Positions 1 to 8,814 of a stretch of DNA of 26,511 bases are shown here, piece after piece (the stretch's first letter is position 1; the number at the start of each line of letters is the position of its first letter). The notes below the pieces were generated by a model. That model was not told where the DNA came from. It was given only the letters and a program-made list of their open reading frames with translations, and ran no database searches. Origin of the DNA: JBBQKF01 sp038326615 (lineage in GTDB: Bacteria > Bacillota > Clostridia > Saccharofermentanales > UBA5734); the NCBI GenBank assembly GCA_038326615.1, contig JBBQKF010000041.1, positions 1 through 26,511 of the forward strand. The letters run 5' to 3'. The translations under genes and the position numbers were made by a program.

Positions 1-520
1 CGATAAACCCATTGATTTCAATTACCCCTCTATAGAATCCAGTTAACAAAAACTCTGATTAAGCTTGTTTTTGACCTCTCAATTTCGAGGCTTGTTTTGT
101 GTGCTCACCCTATTAAGCTTCCTATACCTCTGAATAGACACCAAAAGTGTGATATCTGTAACTTACTTAAGCATATAAAATCCAGCCTCGAAACTTGTTA
201 AGGTTTAACAGGTATCGATGTTGGATTTAATATAGCGTTATCCTACAATAGTTGTTGGCATATCTGTTCTAAAATCATAAGATATTGTTGATACGTATTA
301 AATTTACCACCGTTCCGCCGTTTCTGTGCCGGATATCATTTCGGCGGAATCTTTTTTTCAAGTCCCGAAAACTTCATCTATCATTTCATTTCGCGAAGCC
401 CACCAAGACTTTCCGCCGCTTTAGAACGTGGTACCCATATATTGGCAATAAGATTAATGTAAAGCTCTACAAGATATAATTTACAAGTCAACATAAATAA
501 TGATTCCCATTTATTTAAAT
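1..520. other. Gene-free left edge with inverted repeat
   Basis: I recognise no gene here. Reading frames are short and broken. The plus frame beginning near base 16 is open to about 201, stops, and continues in the same frame to about 297, which could be a decayed gene but resembles nothing I know. A 10-bp inverted repeat, TTTCGAGGCT at 83-92 and AGCCTCGAAA at 184-193, is separated by about 90 nt. Bases 300-440 look more G+C-rich than their surroundings. The short open frame over 285-479 runs straight through the terminator hairpin and has no ribosome binding site. Confidence 0.5.
313..358 (+). terminator. Factor-independent terminator
   Basis: An 8-bp perfect stem (TTCCGCCG at 313-320, CGGCGGAA at 342-349) with a 21-nt loop is followed by TC and seven T residues at 352-358. 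The T-run is only on the plus strand. It therefore terminates a plus-strand transcript entering from the left, although no complete gene is visible upstream inside the window. Confidence 0.75.
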
Positions 521-1045
521 TCATGTCAATAAATTTATCCAGCCGATATTAAATTTCTTTCTAAAATACTCTGATATATTTTGATTTGGTCTATCAAGAA
601 TAAGTCGATAATATAGATTCCCATCAATAGAGGCATATGCTTGAATTGCAGTAAACGAGAGTTCTTTATTAACAAAGGAGCTGATCGGTCTATAAGACTT
701 TCCATTAATTACAATTTCATCTTCAGAAGACGAAAAAATATTATCTTTCTTTAAATAGTTTCCTTCAAGAGGTTTAGTAAAAACGGATACTTGTTCTTCA
801 GGTATATAAAATACTAAATAAAAACTGCTTTCTTTCAAATTATTACAATATTCAGCTGATACAAAATTAGTGCTTTCAGATAAAGAAAAATCAATATTAT
901 TTTTAATTACTTCAATATCCGATTTTGAAATTTCTGTGATTTTTAATCCATTTCCAAGTTTATAAATCCAAAGGGTATTCATTGCCAAAATGGTTACAAT
1001 TAATAATACTATGAAAATAAATAATGATTTATTTAAAACTTTCAT
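521..1045 (-). CDS. Small membrane-anchored protein, candidate immunity/partner
   Basis: No family recognised. The product is 174 residues: a short positively charged N-terminus, one hydrophobic segment (about residues 6-24) that should anchor it in the membrane, then about 145 polar, probably beta-rich residues, presumably outside the cell. The ATG at 1045 is preferred over the GTG at 1054 because AGGTGG lies at a good distance before it. That ribosome binding site sits on the stop codon of the upstream gene, so the two are probably translationally coupled. A small protein encoded directly behind a large modular secreted protein is a common arrangement for immunity proteins; that role is inference from position and architecture only. 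Confidence 0.6.
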   Translation of the reverse strand: MKVLNKSLFIFIVLLIVTILAMNTLWIYKLGNGLKITEISKSDIEVIKNNIDFSLSESTNFVSAEYCNNLKESSFYLVFYIPEEQVSVFTKPLEGNYLKKDNIFSSSEDEIVINGKSYRPISSFVNKELSFTAIQAYASIDGNLYYRLILDRPNQNISEYFRKKFNIGWINLLT

Positions 1046-1054
1046 AAAACCCAC

Positions 1055-3688
1055 CTAACTTATATCTACTACATTTGCCCCTGTGTTATATCTCTGACCT
1101 GTTGTCCAATTAATAGTTAGAGTATTTACTCCTTGAACAGCATATGATTTCGCTTTGCCTACGTGGTTCAATTCCCACATTTCATGAGGTGAAACAAGAC
1201 CCACTTTATTCCAATCTGTTCTGTTCCAATCATAATTGTCTTTCAAATAATAATTTACAGTAGCAGAATAACTATTTGAAGAATTTTTTGCAACAGAACA
1301 TGTAATATGCGAATAGAATTTACCAATTGAAATACCAAAGTCACTTATTTCATTTACAATATTTTGAGACTCTTCTTTACTGTAAATAGTTAAAATCTTT
1401 CCCAAAACAGCCAATTTTTCTGCGGCACTAAGCATCTCATTGATATGAATTTTTCGTTGTTGTATAGCAAAATTCCATTGGTTATTTATCATTTTAAAAT
1501 TTACATTATAAGTTGACCCAGTATTCCCAAGATAATGATACATCATATCACCGCCATTAGGGAAAATGGTCCAGTAAGCTGCGGTGGCTTGTGTATATGC
1601 AAATGTTTGAATACCTGATATTTCAATTGTTCTACTAAAATCATCCCAACCGTAATATTCGGAAATACTCAATGCTGGCCATTTATTATATTCATCAATA
1701 GTTGCTTGTCTTAGTGAATCGACGCGAATTTGATTAGCAGGCGTACTACTTATGATTTTAGAAAATAAACCACTTACTGTAGGCTCAAATACCCACTTTT
1801 GATTATCATTTCCATAATATTGATATTGAATTACATTTGCACCTGACGTTCTTGAACCACCAGCAACATCTAAAGATTTATCAATATTTCCATTCCATTT
1901 ATTCATAATACGGTAAGATCCATCATTATTAGATACGATTCTAAATAATAACCAATCTCCACTTCCATCTGGATATACATCAATATTATTAGCTGTTAAA
2001 TCTTCAACGTCAAGACACTTTGTATTATTATAATAAGGCGAATATATTTTGTAATAACCATTTCCTTGATCTATAATTTTCCATTGTTGGCTTGTTGCAC
2101 CATTATAATTACGTTGTATTACATTCCCATTTGATGTATTAAAATCACTATCTAAATAAAGTCCGCTATTTACACTCTTAATAAAATATATTTCATTTTT
2201 AATACTTGTATCTTCATTATAGTTTATAATTATAGAGGGAGCTAATGACCCTGAATAATTTGCTGAACAAAAATGTTTGCTCGAAGCGGTAGTATCCCTT
2301 GCTTTTAAAGCAAAACCATATTCTTTCATCCAACCCCCCTCATATAGTTCGCTTTTTAACCAAGCCTGTAAAAGTCCTGTTATATTAAAATCATACCATT
2401 GTGAAGTTGTCACTGTAACAGCTATGCCATTATAGTTATATGTTGATGGCTGGTTATTATAAGTAATTGTATTCTGTTGCCATGTCGAATATGTATCTTG
2501 TAGTTCAATAACAGATGTATTAGTTTTACCAGAGGCTTCTCTTACATGGTAATATGCAGAAGTAATATTACTTGGATTTATATATTTATAATCTTGCATA
2601 TTATTAATTTGAATATATGCATTAGCCTGACCATATGAACCGCCATGATTACCTACTATATTATAGGAACTTGAGTAAAAACTCTGTGTAGTTGGCATTC
2701 CACTATATACAGTTGTATCTAACATGTTTCCTTGGTATACGTATGCTGGAGGATCAACAATTACAGGGTATACAGTTTTATCACTTTCAAGAAACGTTTT
2801 GTCAACTTCTACAGTTAATAAATATTCATTTGTTATACCAGTGCTTTCAATTTTTAAATTATTATATAATGAAGTATGAGTATCATTTGAAGTATTGTCA
2901 CCTATATAAGAATCTTTTGCATCTACTTGCCCGAAAATGAATACAATTTCTTTTGTTTTACTATCAAGCATTGGAATTGATTCACCAGAGTTATATGCAG
3001 GTTCAAGACCTTTAGCATTGACCTTAAATTGGAATGTATTTATTCCGGCATATTTATCTATAATAATGTTTTCTTTTATTCCTGTTGATATAGGTGTATA
3101 TTGTAGTCTTATATTGCTATCATAAACATTATTATATTGAAAAACATTTTTTGATAAACCATCAATATTAGATGCAACTAAAATTCCTTCTGAATTATTT
3201 TTTATTATTGGACTAAAAATCATAGAAAAATTTTCAGACTCTATTAAAACGCCATCTTTAATATTATTAGGGAGATAGGTTTTAATGTTATTTTCTGAAT
3301 TTTCATATGCATATTTATTAAAGAATCCGTACCATTTATTAGATTCTTTTAAATCGTTATTAATAAATTTAACTTTATTATCTTCCTTATACTTTATAGG
3401 AGCTTCAAATTTATAAAGTGTTTTTGATCCGTCTTCGTTTATTGTAGTAAAGGAATATAAGTCATTATCATTTGAAATTGATTTTGCTGAATTATTGCTT
3501 GCTTTCAACTGATATTTGATCTCATTAGGAACATTTTCGATATTAATTAATGCATTTTTGGTAATATTCAAATTAGATTTTTCGGATAGCGAAGTGTTTT
3601 CTAAAGCAAATACCTCCACCATGAAAACATTGAAAGAAAATGTCATAATTAATAATAATGCGAAAATTTTGTATTTGCTTTTTAACAT
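1055..3688 (-). CDS. Secreted DNRLRE/ricin-lectin protein, possible polymorphic toxin
   Basis: The 877-residue product starts with a signal peptide (cleavage probably after Ala29). Residues about 75-315 resemble the N-terminal part of WapA/RHS-associated secreted proteins of Bacillota. Residues 318-492 match the DNRLRE (CBM96-like) domain, including a conserved region around the TW at 402-403 followed by TYNNQP. Residues 497-637 form a ricin-type beta-trefoil with repeated QQW/QKW motifs (535-537, 630-632), suggesting carbohydrate binding. Residues 645-877 are unassigned; the end carries a YDWN segment (818-821) and an MWELNHVGKAKSYAVQG segment, a pattern I associate with C-terminal domains of polymorphic toxins. 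RHS repeats are absent. The ATG follows AGGAG at good spacing. Secretion and the lectin domain are well supported; a toxin role is inferred. Confidence 0.8.
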   Translation of the reverse strand: MLKSKYKIFALLLIMTFSFNVFMVEVFALENTSLSEKSNLNITKNALINIENVPNEIKYQLKASNNSAKSISNDNDLYSFTTINEDGSKTLYKFEAPIKYKEDNKVKFINNDLKESNKWYGFFNKYAYENSENNIKTYLPNNIKDGVLIESENFSMIFSPIIKNNSEGILVASNIDGLSKNVFQYNNVYDSNIRLQYTPISTGIKENIIIDKYAGINTFQFKVNAKGLEPAYNSGESIPMLDSKTKEIVFIFGQVDAKDSYIGDNTSNDTHTSLYNNLKIESTGITNEYLLTVEVDKTFLESDKTVYPVIVDPPAYVYQGNMLDTTVYSGMPTTQSFYSSSYNIVGNHGGSYGQANAYIQINNMQDYKYINPSNITSAYYHVREASGKTNTSVIELQDTYSTWQQNTITYNNQPSTYNYNGIAVTVTTSQWYDFNITGLLQAWLKSELYEGGWMKEYGFALKARDTTASSKHFCSANYSGSLAPSIIINYNEDTSIKNEIYFIKSVNSGLYLDSDFNTSNGNVIQRNYNGATSQQWKIIDQGNGYYKIYSPYYNNTKCLDVEDLTANNIDVYPDGSGDWLLFRIVSNNDGSYRIMNKWNGNIDKSLDVAGGSRTSGANVIQYQYYGNDNQKWVFEPTVSGLFSKIISSTPANQIRVDSLRQATIDEYNKWPALSISEYYGWDDFSRTIEISGIQTFAYTQATAAYWTIFPNGGDMMYHYLGNTGSTYNVNFKMINNQWNFAIQQRKIHINEMLSAAEKLAVLGKILTIYSKEESQNIVNEISDFGISIGKFYSHITCSVAKNSSNSYSATVNYYLKDNYDWNRTDWNKVGLVSPHEMWELNHVGKAKSYAVQGVNTLTINWTTGQRYNTGANVVDIS

Positions 3689-3934
3689 AACTGACTCCTC
3701 ACTTTCTAAATCTTAATTTTTAAAAATCTAACAATATATTATAATATTAATACATTTAATTCAATTTGCTATTGCAAATGTTTGACTTTTGACAGGGGAA
3801 CCATAAATATCTATTTCAAATTTTCAATTGCATATGTATAGGTTGATATATAGATTTTATAATATTTAGGGGGATATATTTGGTGTATCAGCTTTTATAT
3901 TATTTCATTGCTATTTAAATTTGTCAATAACTTT

Positions 3935-4258
3935 TTATAGTTCTGTAATGCCTTGATAGTTACGAATGAGCGATAGAAAATCTACAATGCCGGTATCGTT
4001 TTTACCTTTTATAATTAGTTCACCATCTACAATTTTCAATCTTTCATCAATTTCAAGTTGTTCTTTTTCATACTTAGCAGACATTAAACCATAATTTCGC
4101 TCTGTAATTCGCTCCATTACTTTATCCTCATACAAAGCAGAAAATAGCTTGTCAAGCTCTGCCATACGCTTTGTGAGTTTGCGTTTTTCCTTTTCAAATG
4201 ATTTAGCTTCATTTGTTCCAATAGTGCTTAATTTTTGTTGTAATAGCTTAACTGCTTT
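3935..4258 (-). pseudogene. Large serine recombinase, 3' remnant
   Basis: The frame is open from just after a stop at 4259-4261 down to the stop at 3935 and has no usable start at its left end. It encodes about 107 residues that match the C-terminal coiled-coil and tail of large serine recombinases of Tn1549/Tn4451-type elements, including an ELDKLFSALYEDKV segment, an MSAKYEKEQ segment, and the terminal YQGITEL. The catalytic resolvase domain, recombinase domain and zinc ribbon are all missing. An ATG at 4165 exists but has no good ribosome binding site. This is most likely the scar of an integrative element; expression is unlikely. Confidence 0.8.
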
Positions 4259-4374
4259 TTAGAGGGTCTCTTCTTGCTTTTCATATTAATTGCAGGGCTT
4301 GTATTTGGTAAACTAATAGGTGTCCTACATCAGCAGGACGCCAGGGACAGTCATATCCCCGCTCTTTTATTCAC

Positions 4375-4419
4375 AAAAAAGAACGATTCTTTTGCACCTA
4401 AATGTACTAAGAATCGTCC
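4375..4419 (-). terminator. Terminator downstream of fba
   Basis: An 11-bp stem (arms 4381-4391 and 4409-4419, core ACGATTCTT/AAGAATCGT) is followed in the minus direction by six T residues (the A-run at 4375-4380). It lies about 105 nt beyond the aldolase stop codon. On the plus strand it could also act weakly, since an AT-rich run follows. Confidence 0.7.
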
Positions 4420-4523
4420 TAATTTTATTTTAACTAGAAATTTCGAACACATTGTTACAATAATCTTTTGTCGTTTAAATTTCAATTTGTAACACAGTGT
4501 ATTTATTATTTCTATTATTTTGC

Positions 4524-5459
4524 TTATGCTTTACCATCGCAGCCAAGAACGTTGACTAGTTTATTTTTTACTAGTTCTTTAATCGCGGTACGTGCTGGTG
4601 CAAGATACTGACGTGGGTCGAAATGGTCTGGGTGCTCGCCGAAATATTTACGAATTGAGCCAGTCATAGCAAGACGAAGATCTGAGTCAATATTGATTTT
4701 GCATACGGACATTTTCGCTGCTTGTCTTAGCATATCTTCTGGAATACCAATAGCATTTGGCATTTTGCCACCGTTATTGTTAATCATATCAACATACTCA
4801 GGAATAACAGAGGATGCGCCGTGTAATACGATTGGGAATCCTGGAAGTTTTGCCTGAATTTCTTCAAGAATGTCAAAACGAAGCTGTGGATTTTGTCCTG
4901 GCTTAAATTTAAAAGCACCATGACTTGTTCCAATTGCAATCGCTAGGGAATCAACACCAGTACGTGTTACAAAATCAACAACCTGGTCGGGATCTGTGTA
5001 TGAAGCATCTTCTGCATTAACATGAACAGCATCTTCAATACCAGCAAGACGTCCAAGTTCACCTTCAACAGTAACTCCACGAGCATGAGCATATTCGACA
5101 ACTTTCTTTGTTAATTCCACATTTTCTTCATATGAGTGATGAGAACCATCTATCATAACAGATGTAAATCCACCGTCAATACAGGATTTGCAAAGTTCAA
5201 ATGTATCTCCGTGGTCAAGGTGTACGCATATTGGTAAATCAGTTTCGATTAAAGCTGCTTCAACTAATTTCATAAGATAAGTATGGTTAGCATACTTTCT
5301 TGCGCCTGCGGAAACCTGTAAAATCAAAGGTGCATTAACTTCCTTTGCAGCTTCTGTAATTCCCTGAATGATTTCCATGTTGTTTACGTTGAAAGCTCCG
5401 ATGGCATATCCACCTGCATATGCTTTCTCGAACATTTCTTTTGTTGTTACTAATGGCAT
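4524..5459 (-). CDS. fba: Class II fructose-1,6-bisphosphate aldolase
   Basis: This cytoplasmic, zinc-dependent glycolytic enzyme reversibly splits fructose-1,6-bisphosphate into dihydroxyacetone phosphate and glyceraldehyde-3-phosphate. The 311-residue length is normal for the clostridial class II form. HLDHGD carries the catalytic Asp82 and zinc ligand His83; the second signature, VEGELG, lies at 131-136; His180 (GTSHGAF) and His213 (VLHGAS) are the expected remaining zinc ligands; NIDSD (256-260) belongs to the phosphate and substrate site. The ATG is preceded by AAAGGAG at good spacing. The gene has its own promoter and terminator, so it is monocistronic. Tagatose-bisphosphate or other ketose-bisphosphate aldolases share this fold, but the single-copy, stand-alone context favours the glycolytic enzyme. 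Confidence 0.92.
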   Translation of the reverse strand: MPLVTTKEMFEKAYAGGYAIGAFNVNNMEIIQGITEAAKEVNAPLILQVSAGARKYANHTYLMKLVEAALIETDLPICVHLDHGDTFELCKSCIDGGFTSVMIDGSHHSYEENVELTKKVVEYAHARGVTVEGELGRLAGIEDAVHVNAEDASYTDPDQVVDFVTRTGVDSLAIAIGTSHGAFKFKPGQNPQLRFDILEEIQAKLPGFPIVLHGASSVIPEYVDMINNNGGKMPNAIGIPEDMLRQAAKMSVCKINIDSDLRLAMTGSIRKYFGEHPDHFDPRQYLAPARTAIKELVKNKLVNVLGCDGKA

Positions 5460-5529
5460 AATAATTCTCCTTTATAATCTAATTTTGATTGTTATTGTTC
5501 GAACAGAAATTATTATCTATCCACATAAC

Positions 5530-5558
5530 ATTGTATGATTTTTTGTGTAATTCGTCAA
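5530..5558 (-). promoter_or_regulatory. fba promoter
   Basis: Read on the minus strand, TTGACG (5553-5558) and TACAAT (5530-5535) are separated by exactly 17 nt, a near-consensus sigma-A promoter. It lies about 70 nt upstream of the fba start codon. Confidence 0.8.
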
Positions 5559-5576
5559 CTGCAAAAAGGCAATAAT

Positions 5577-5620
5577 CCATTTGTAATGTTTGTGTCTTTT
5601 CTATACGAAATGTATATGCC
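5577..5620. repeat. 44-bp direct repeat, copy 1
   Basis: This segment and 5836-5879 can be aligned without gaps and share most positions, including CTATACGAAAT-TATATGCC. The copies start 259 bp apart and bracket the hairpin and octamer repeat of this gap. Confidence 0.7.
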
Positions 5621-5665
5621 ATTTACTTTTTTCAAAATATTCAAGTAAATATATTTACTGCTCAT

Positions 5666-5689
5666 AAAAAAGAAGACCCAAAAGTCTCC
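5666..5689 (-). terminator. Probable terminator after lipoprotein gene
   Basis: A 6-bp stem (arms 5672-5677 and 5684-5689, one G-U pair) with a 6-nt loop is followed in the minus direction by six T residues. It sits about 195 nt beyond the beta-propeller gene stop. The other strand also has a T-rich run, so it may serve both directions. Confidence 0.45.
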
Positions 5690-5709
5690 TTTTCTATTTT
5701 TCATTTGTT

Positions 5710-5749
5710 TAATCTAGTAATCTAGTAATCTAGTAATCTAGTAATCTAG
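5710..5749. repeat. TAATCTAG octamer x5
   Basis: Five perfect, contiguous copies of the 8-bp unit TAATCTAG. Because the unit contains CTAG, each copy carries a 4-bp palindrome. The tract is non-coding. Confidence 0.9.
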
Positions 5750-5835
5750 TGATATTTGATTTGTAATAATTTAATATTCAAGCGCTATTCGATTTGTATA
5801 AATTAATAACTAAGTAGTAAAATAACCTTTATAAT

Positions 5836-5879
5836 TCATTTGTAATATTTAGGTTTTTTCTATACGAAATTTATATGCC
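5836..5879. repeat. 44-bp direct repeat, copy 2
   Basis: Partner of 5577-5620. It ends a few bases beyond the stop codon of the lipoprotein gene. Confidence 0.7.
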
Positions 5880-5884
5880 GCCTT

Positions 5885-8218
5885 CTATTTTACCCCAACA
5901 GGGTATTGATTTTGATAAATTTCATTGAATCCTGGAACACTAATTGAATCAATAGCTTTAAATTCTTTAAGTGATGTTGATTTAATAAAAGCATTTGAAA
6001 CTGTAAATAGTGTATCACCAATGAACATTCCGCGGTTTACTTTGTATAGATATTCGCTCTGATAAAGCTTATCAAACGCTGCCCAATCTTCTGATTTTGG
6101 GCTTGAATCTGATTGGTATCCAGCTGGTATTTCAAGATTAAAATGTGATACTCTGCCTCTTTCAAACAATTTGTTGCCGCTTGTAAGACCAAGAACCATG
6201 AATCCAGTAAAGGTTGGAATCCCGTATGCATGTCTGTCTGCTTTTTGAGATTCAGGTACTGAATAAATTGTTATTGGAAATCCGATTATATTATTCTCTT
6301 TTGAATATAGAAGTGCTTTGTGATTGAAAGAAACTTCAGAGTTAGTTCCGCGATCGCCTATTAACATTGTTGATATTTCTTTAGGATTGCTTACATCTGA
6401 CACATCAAAAACTGAAACTTTCATACCAAGATAAAATGCCATGTTGTTTTCTTCAAATGCGTCTTTACCAAATCCAATTACGATTGTATCGCTTACAGGA
6501 TGCAAATACTCACTATACCCAGGAATCTTTAGCTCGCCTTTAACAGATGGGTTTTTAGGGTCTGTGAGGTCAAGCACGAATAATGGGTCAACTGTTCGGA
6601 AGGTTACCAAGTAAGCTTTGTTTCCTAAGAATCTAACAGATTTAATTGTTTCACGAGATGCTAATCCTTCAATTTTACCTGCTAATTTCAAGGCAGAATC
6701 AAGTATATAAACATTATTCATTGAAGTATATTTGTCTGATCTCCAAGAATCTCCTGTTGTTGTTGCAATTCTAAAAAATCCATTATTTTCGTCCATAGAG
6801 AACTGATTCAAAATATAACCTGGGACAACTGCCGAACCATTCTCTTTTATTTCAGCTTTATTGATTGAAAATCTGTATATATCAGTGAAAACCTTGTAAA
6901 CCGGTGGTTCAAAAACCTGGAAAAGATCTTTTACTACTGTTGTTATTGGATCGCCTTTGTCAGGTGCTACTACTGTCGAATCTGAAGGAAGTATGTCTGT
7001 GCTTTTTGGGTCAGTCACGCCACCATTGGCAGTAGCAGGTTCTGTTCCCGTTCCGCCATTAGCATCAGGCGCTATAGCAGAATCTTGTGCTACTTCCGTT
7101 TTAGTTGTTGTATTCGCTGTTGCTGTGCCCTCGTTTACATTTCCTGTTGCTACACCGCCCTGATTATTAACTGTCTCATCATAAGTATATCGTGCACTGG
7201 CAATATAGATGTTAGTTGTTGAAGCGTAAATATTTTGTCCTGCACCTAATACTGCTTTAGTTTGCACTGTAGTGGTTTTGTCATTTGTGTTAAGACTTGA
7301 AATCACCAAAAAGCTATTGTCAGTTTGATTTGAAACAATACTGATTGAATCAACTGGCAACATTTGCCATTCGCTTGTTGTTGCAGAATCTTTAGTTGCA
7401 GGAATATAAAAATCCTTATTAGTATCATTGCCAAAATTATAAATATACTTGTTTGTAATTATGTAAACAAACTCATCGATTCTTCTTGATGAAAGATAGC
7501 TGCCTTCTTGCAAAAACTCCCTAATAACTGTTGGTTTTGTAATATCATTTAAATCAATTACCTGCGCAAGAACATTTTGCATACCGTAATAATAGTAATC
7601 GGGAGCAATCGCCATTTCAGATTTTTGATCAGTTGCAACACCTGGCTTTGTACTTCCGGATGAATATTGTTGTGCTTGTGTTAGCATAGCTTTAGCATAA
7701 CGATCATCATAGCTGTTTGCAATTAGAATAATATGCTTATTCTTCTCATCAAGAAGCATTTCAACAGGTGTAACAATATTTTTAGCTGATTCATTTACAT
7801 AAATGTACTGAATTGTTGAAACAATTTTCATATTTGCAGAATCCTCTGCATCGACAATTATGAATCTTCCATTAGCAATTATATAAAGATACCTACCATC
7901 AGTCTTAACGATATCGGCTTCGTCAACGCCTTCAACCTGAAGGTTAGTTTTTGAATAATCCTGCAAATTGCTTTTCTGTGGTGCTCCGGTATCAGCTACT
8001 GCTTCCTGAAAAAGGCCTTTACCGAAGTTATTCATACCATTTCTTCCTGAATCTTTAAGTCTTTTTTCGATTGCGTTCTGAAGCGACTTATAACTATTGT
8101 ACTTTACAAGCTTTGTAGCTACTGTCGAAGATGGGTTATTAGAAATATTGCATGAACTCAAAATGGTTAATGATAGTAGCAATGTTAGTATAACTCCGAT
8201 AATTTTTTTGATTTTCAT
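5885..8218 (-). CDS. Secreted beta-propeller lipoprotein
   Basis: The 777-residue product starts with a lipoprotein signal peptide; the lipobox LSSC puts the modified cysteine at residue 23, so the protein should be tethered to the outer face of the membrane. The mature part matches the secreted family with a C-terminal beta-propeller distantly related to WD repeats (Pfam Beta_propel): NLQVEGVDEADIVKTDG near residues 92-108 is its typical entry motif, followed by repeated blades such as YLYIIANGRFIIVD and AYLVTFRTVDPLFVLDLTDP. A Thr/Ala/Gly/Asn-rich stretch of about 70 residues (about 350-420) interrupts the propeller and is probably a flexible insert. GGAGGAG lies before the ATG at good spacing. 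The biological role of the family is not established; no enzymatic motif is visible. Confidence 0.85.
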   Translation of the reverse strand: MKIKKIIGVILTLLLSLTILSSCNISNNPSSTVATKLVKYNSYKSLQNAIEKRLKDSGRNGMNNFGKGLFQEAVADTGAPQKSNLQDYSKTNLQVEGVDEADIVKTDGRYLYIIANGRFIIVDAEDSANMKIVSTIQYIYVNESAKNIVTPVEMLLDEKNKHIILIANSYDDRYAKAMLTQAQQYSSGSTKPGVATDQKSEMAIAPDYYYYGMQNVLAQVIDLNDITKPTVIREFLQEGSYLSSRRIDEFVYIITNKYIYNFGNDTNKDFYIPATKDSATTSEWQMLPVDSISIVSNQTDNSFLVISSLNTNDKTTTVQTKAVLGAGQNIYASTTNIYIASARYTYDETVNNQGGVATGNVNEGTATANTTTKTEVAQDSAIAPDANGGTGTEPATANGGVTDPKSTDILPSDSTVVAPDKGDPITTVVKDLFQVFEPPVYKVFTDIYRFSINKAEIKENGSAVVPGYILNQFSMDENNGFFRIATTTGDSWRSDKYTSMNNVYILDSALKLAGKIEGLASRETIKSVRFLGNKAYLVTFRTVDPLFVLDLTDPKNPSVKGELKIPGYSEYLHPVSDTIVIGFGKDAFEENNMAFYLGMKVSVFDVSDVSNPKEISTMLIGDRGTNSEVSFNHKALLYSKENNIIGFPITIYSVPESQKADRHAYGIPTFTGFMVLGLTSGNKLFERGRVSHFNLEIPAGYQSDSSPKSEDWAAFDKLYQSEYLYKVNRGMFIGDTLFTVSNAFIKSTSLKEFKAIDSISVPGFNEIYQNQYPVGVK

Positions 8219-8814
8219 AAAAACTCCTCCATACTTATAATTTCATTTGTCCCAATTTACTGTTCCAAAAATTTTAAATGAATATTTTTATTTCAATATC
8301 TTTTGTATACATGCTTTATACGATATGAATTATAAAATGTTCCATTATTTTTGGATTTCAGTTTTCATAAGAAATCATGAAGCTTGGGAAGAGTTTAAAT
8401 CTAATCAAAAATAGCAGCTTTATCATTTGTTTTAGCATTTGTAATATCATTATTTTATAATTTGTTTTATAATCTGTTTTATTATTTGTTTTATAATCTG
8501 TTTTATTATTTGTTTTATAATCTGTTTTATAATCTGTTTTATAATCTGTTTTATAATCTGTTTTATTATTTGTTTTATTATCTGTTTTATTATTGGTTCG
8601 GGTGTCAAAAGCATGATTTTCATTTATTGTAATTAGATGACTTAAAATGATTTCAAATGCCAGATTGCTTGTAATGGCCAATATTTGGCGATTTCATCAA
8701 CATTTATCACATATCACTGCTTTGATACTTTTAACATCTGAACCATTATTTGTTTTATTAAAAATTAAAACAAATATCAAAAAGGGATTATCAAATAGCA
8801 AATGCAAATAGTCC
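8219..8814. other. 596-bp gap with minisatellite
   Basis: No convincing gene. The central part is a 12-bp tandem repeat (listed separately). An open frame reading through it on the minus strand (8358-8681) gives an N/Y-K-T-D/N repeat protein, but its start is a TTG without a ribosome binding site, so I do not call it. At 8778-8817 a weak GGGA/TCCC hairpin precedes a short T-run on the minus strand and might terminate purB. Confidence 0.6.
8463..8594. repeat. 12-bp tandem repeat, 11 copies
   Basis: Eleven contiguous 12-bp units begin TGTTTTAT and end in AATC or TATT (one unit TATC). The two variants alternate in the first five units, then come four AATC-type units in a row. A unit length divisible by three keeps any frame open, which explains the spurious repeat protein on the minus strand. 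Confidence 0.92.

Larger units (their letters stand above)
5460..5884. other. Repeat-rich gap between fba and lipoprotein gene
   Basis: No gene. The gap holds the fba promoter, a short bidirectional hairpin, a five-copy octamer tandem repeat, and a diverged 44-bp direct repeat at its two ends. Each is listed separately. Confidence 0.7.

Noticed and set aside
4274..4492. Plus-strand frame with one hydrophobic segment
   Set aside because: It runs through the fba terminator hairpin, lacks a ribosome binding site and matches no family I recognise; it could be a decayed fragment, but support is too thin.
8358..8681. Minus-strand frame encoding an N/Y-K-T-D repeat protein
   Set aside because: It is produced by a 12-bp tandem repeat whose length is divisible by three; the start is a TTG with no ribosome binding site and the flanks resemble no protein.
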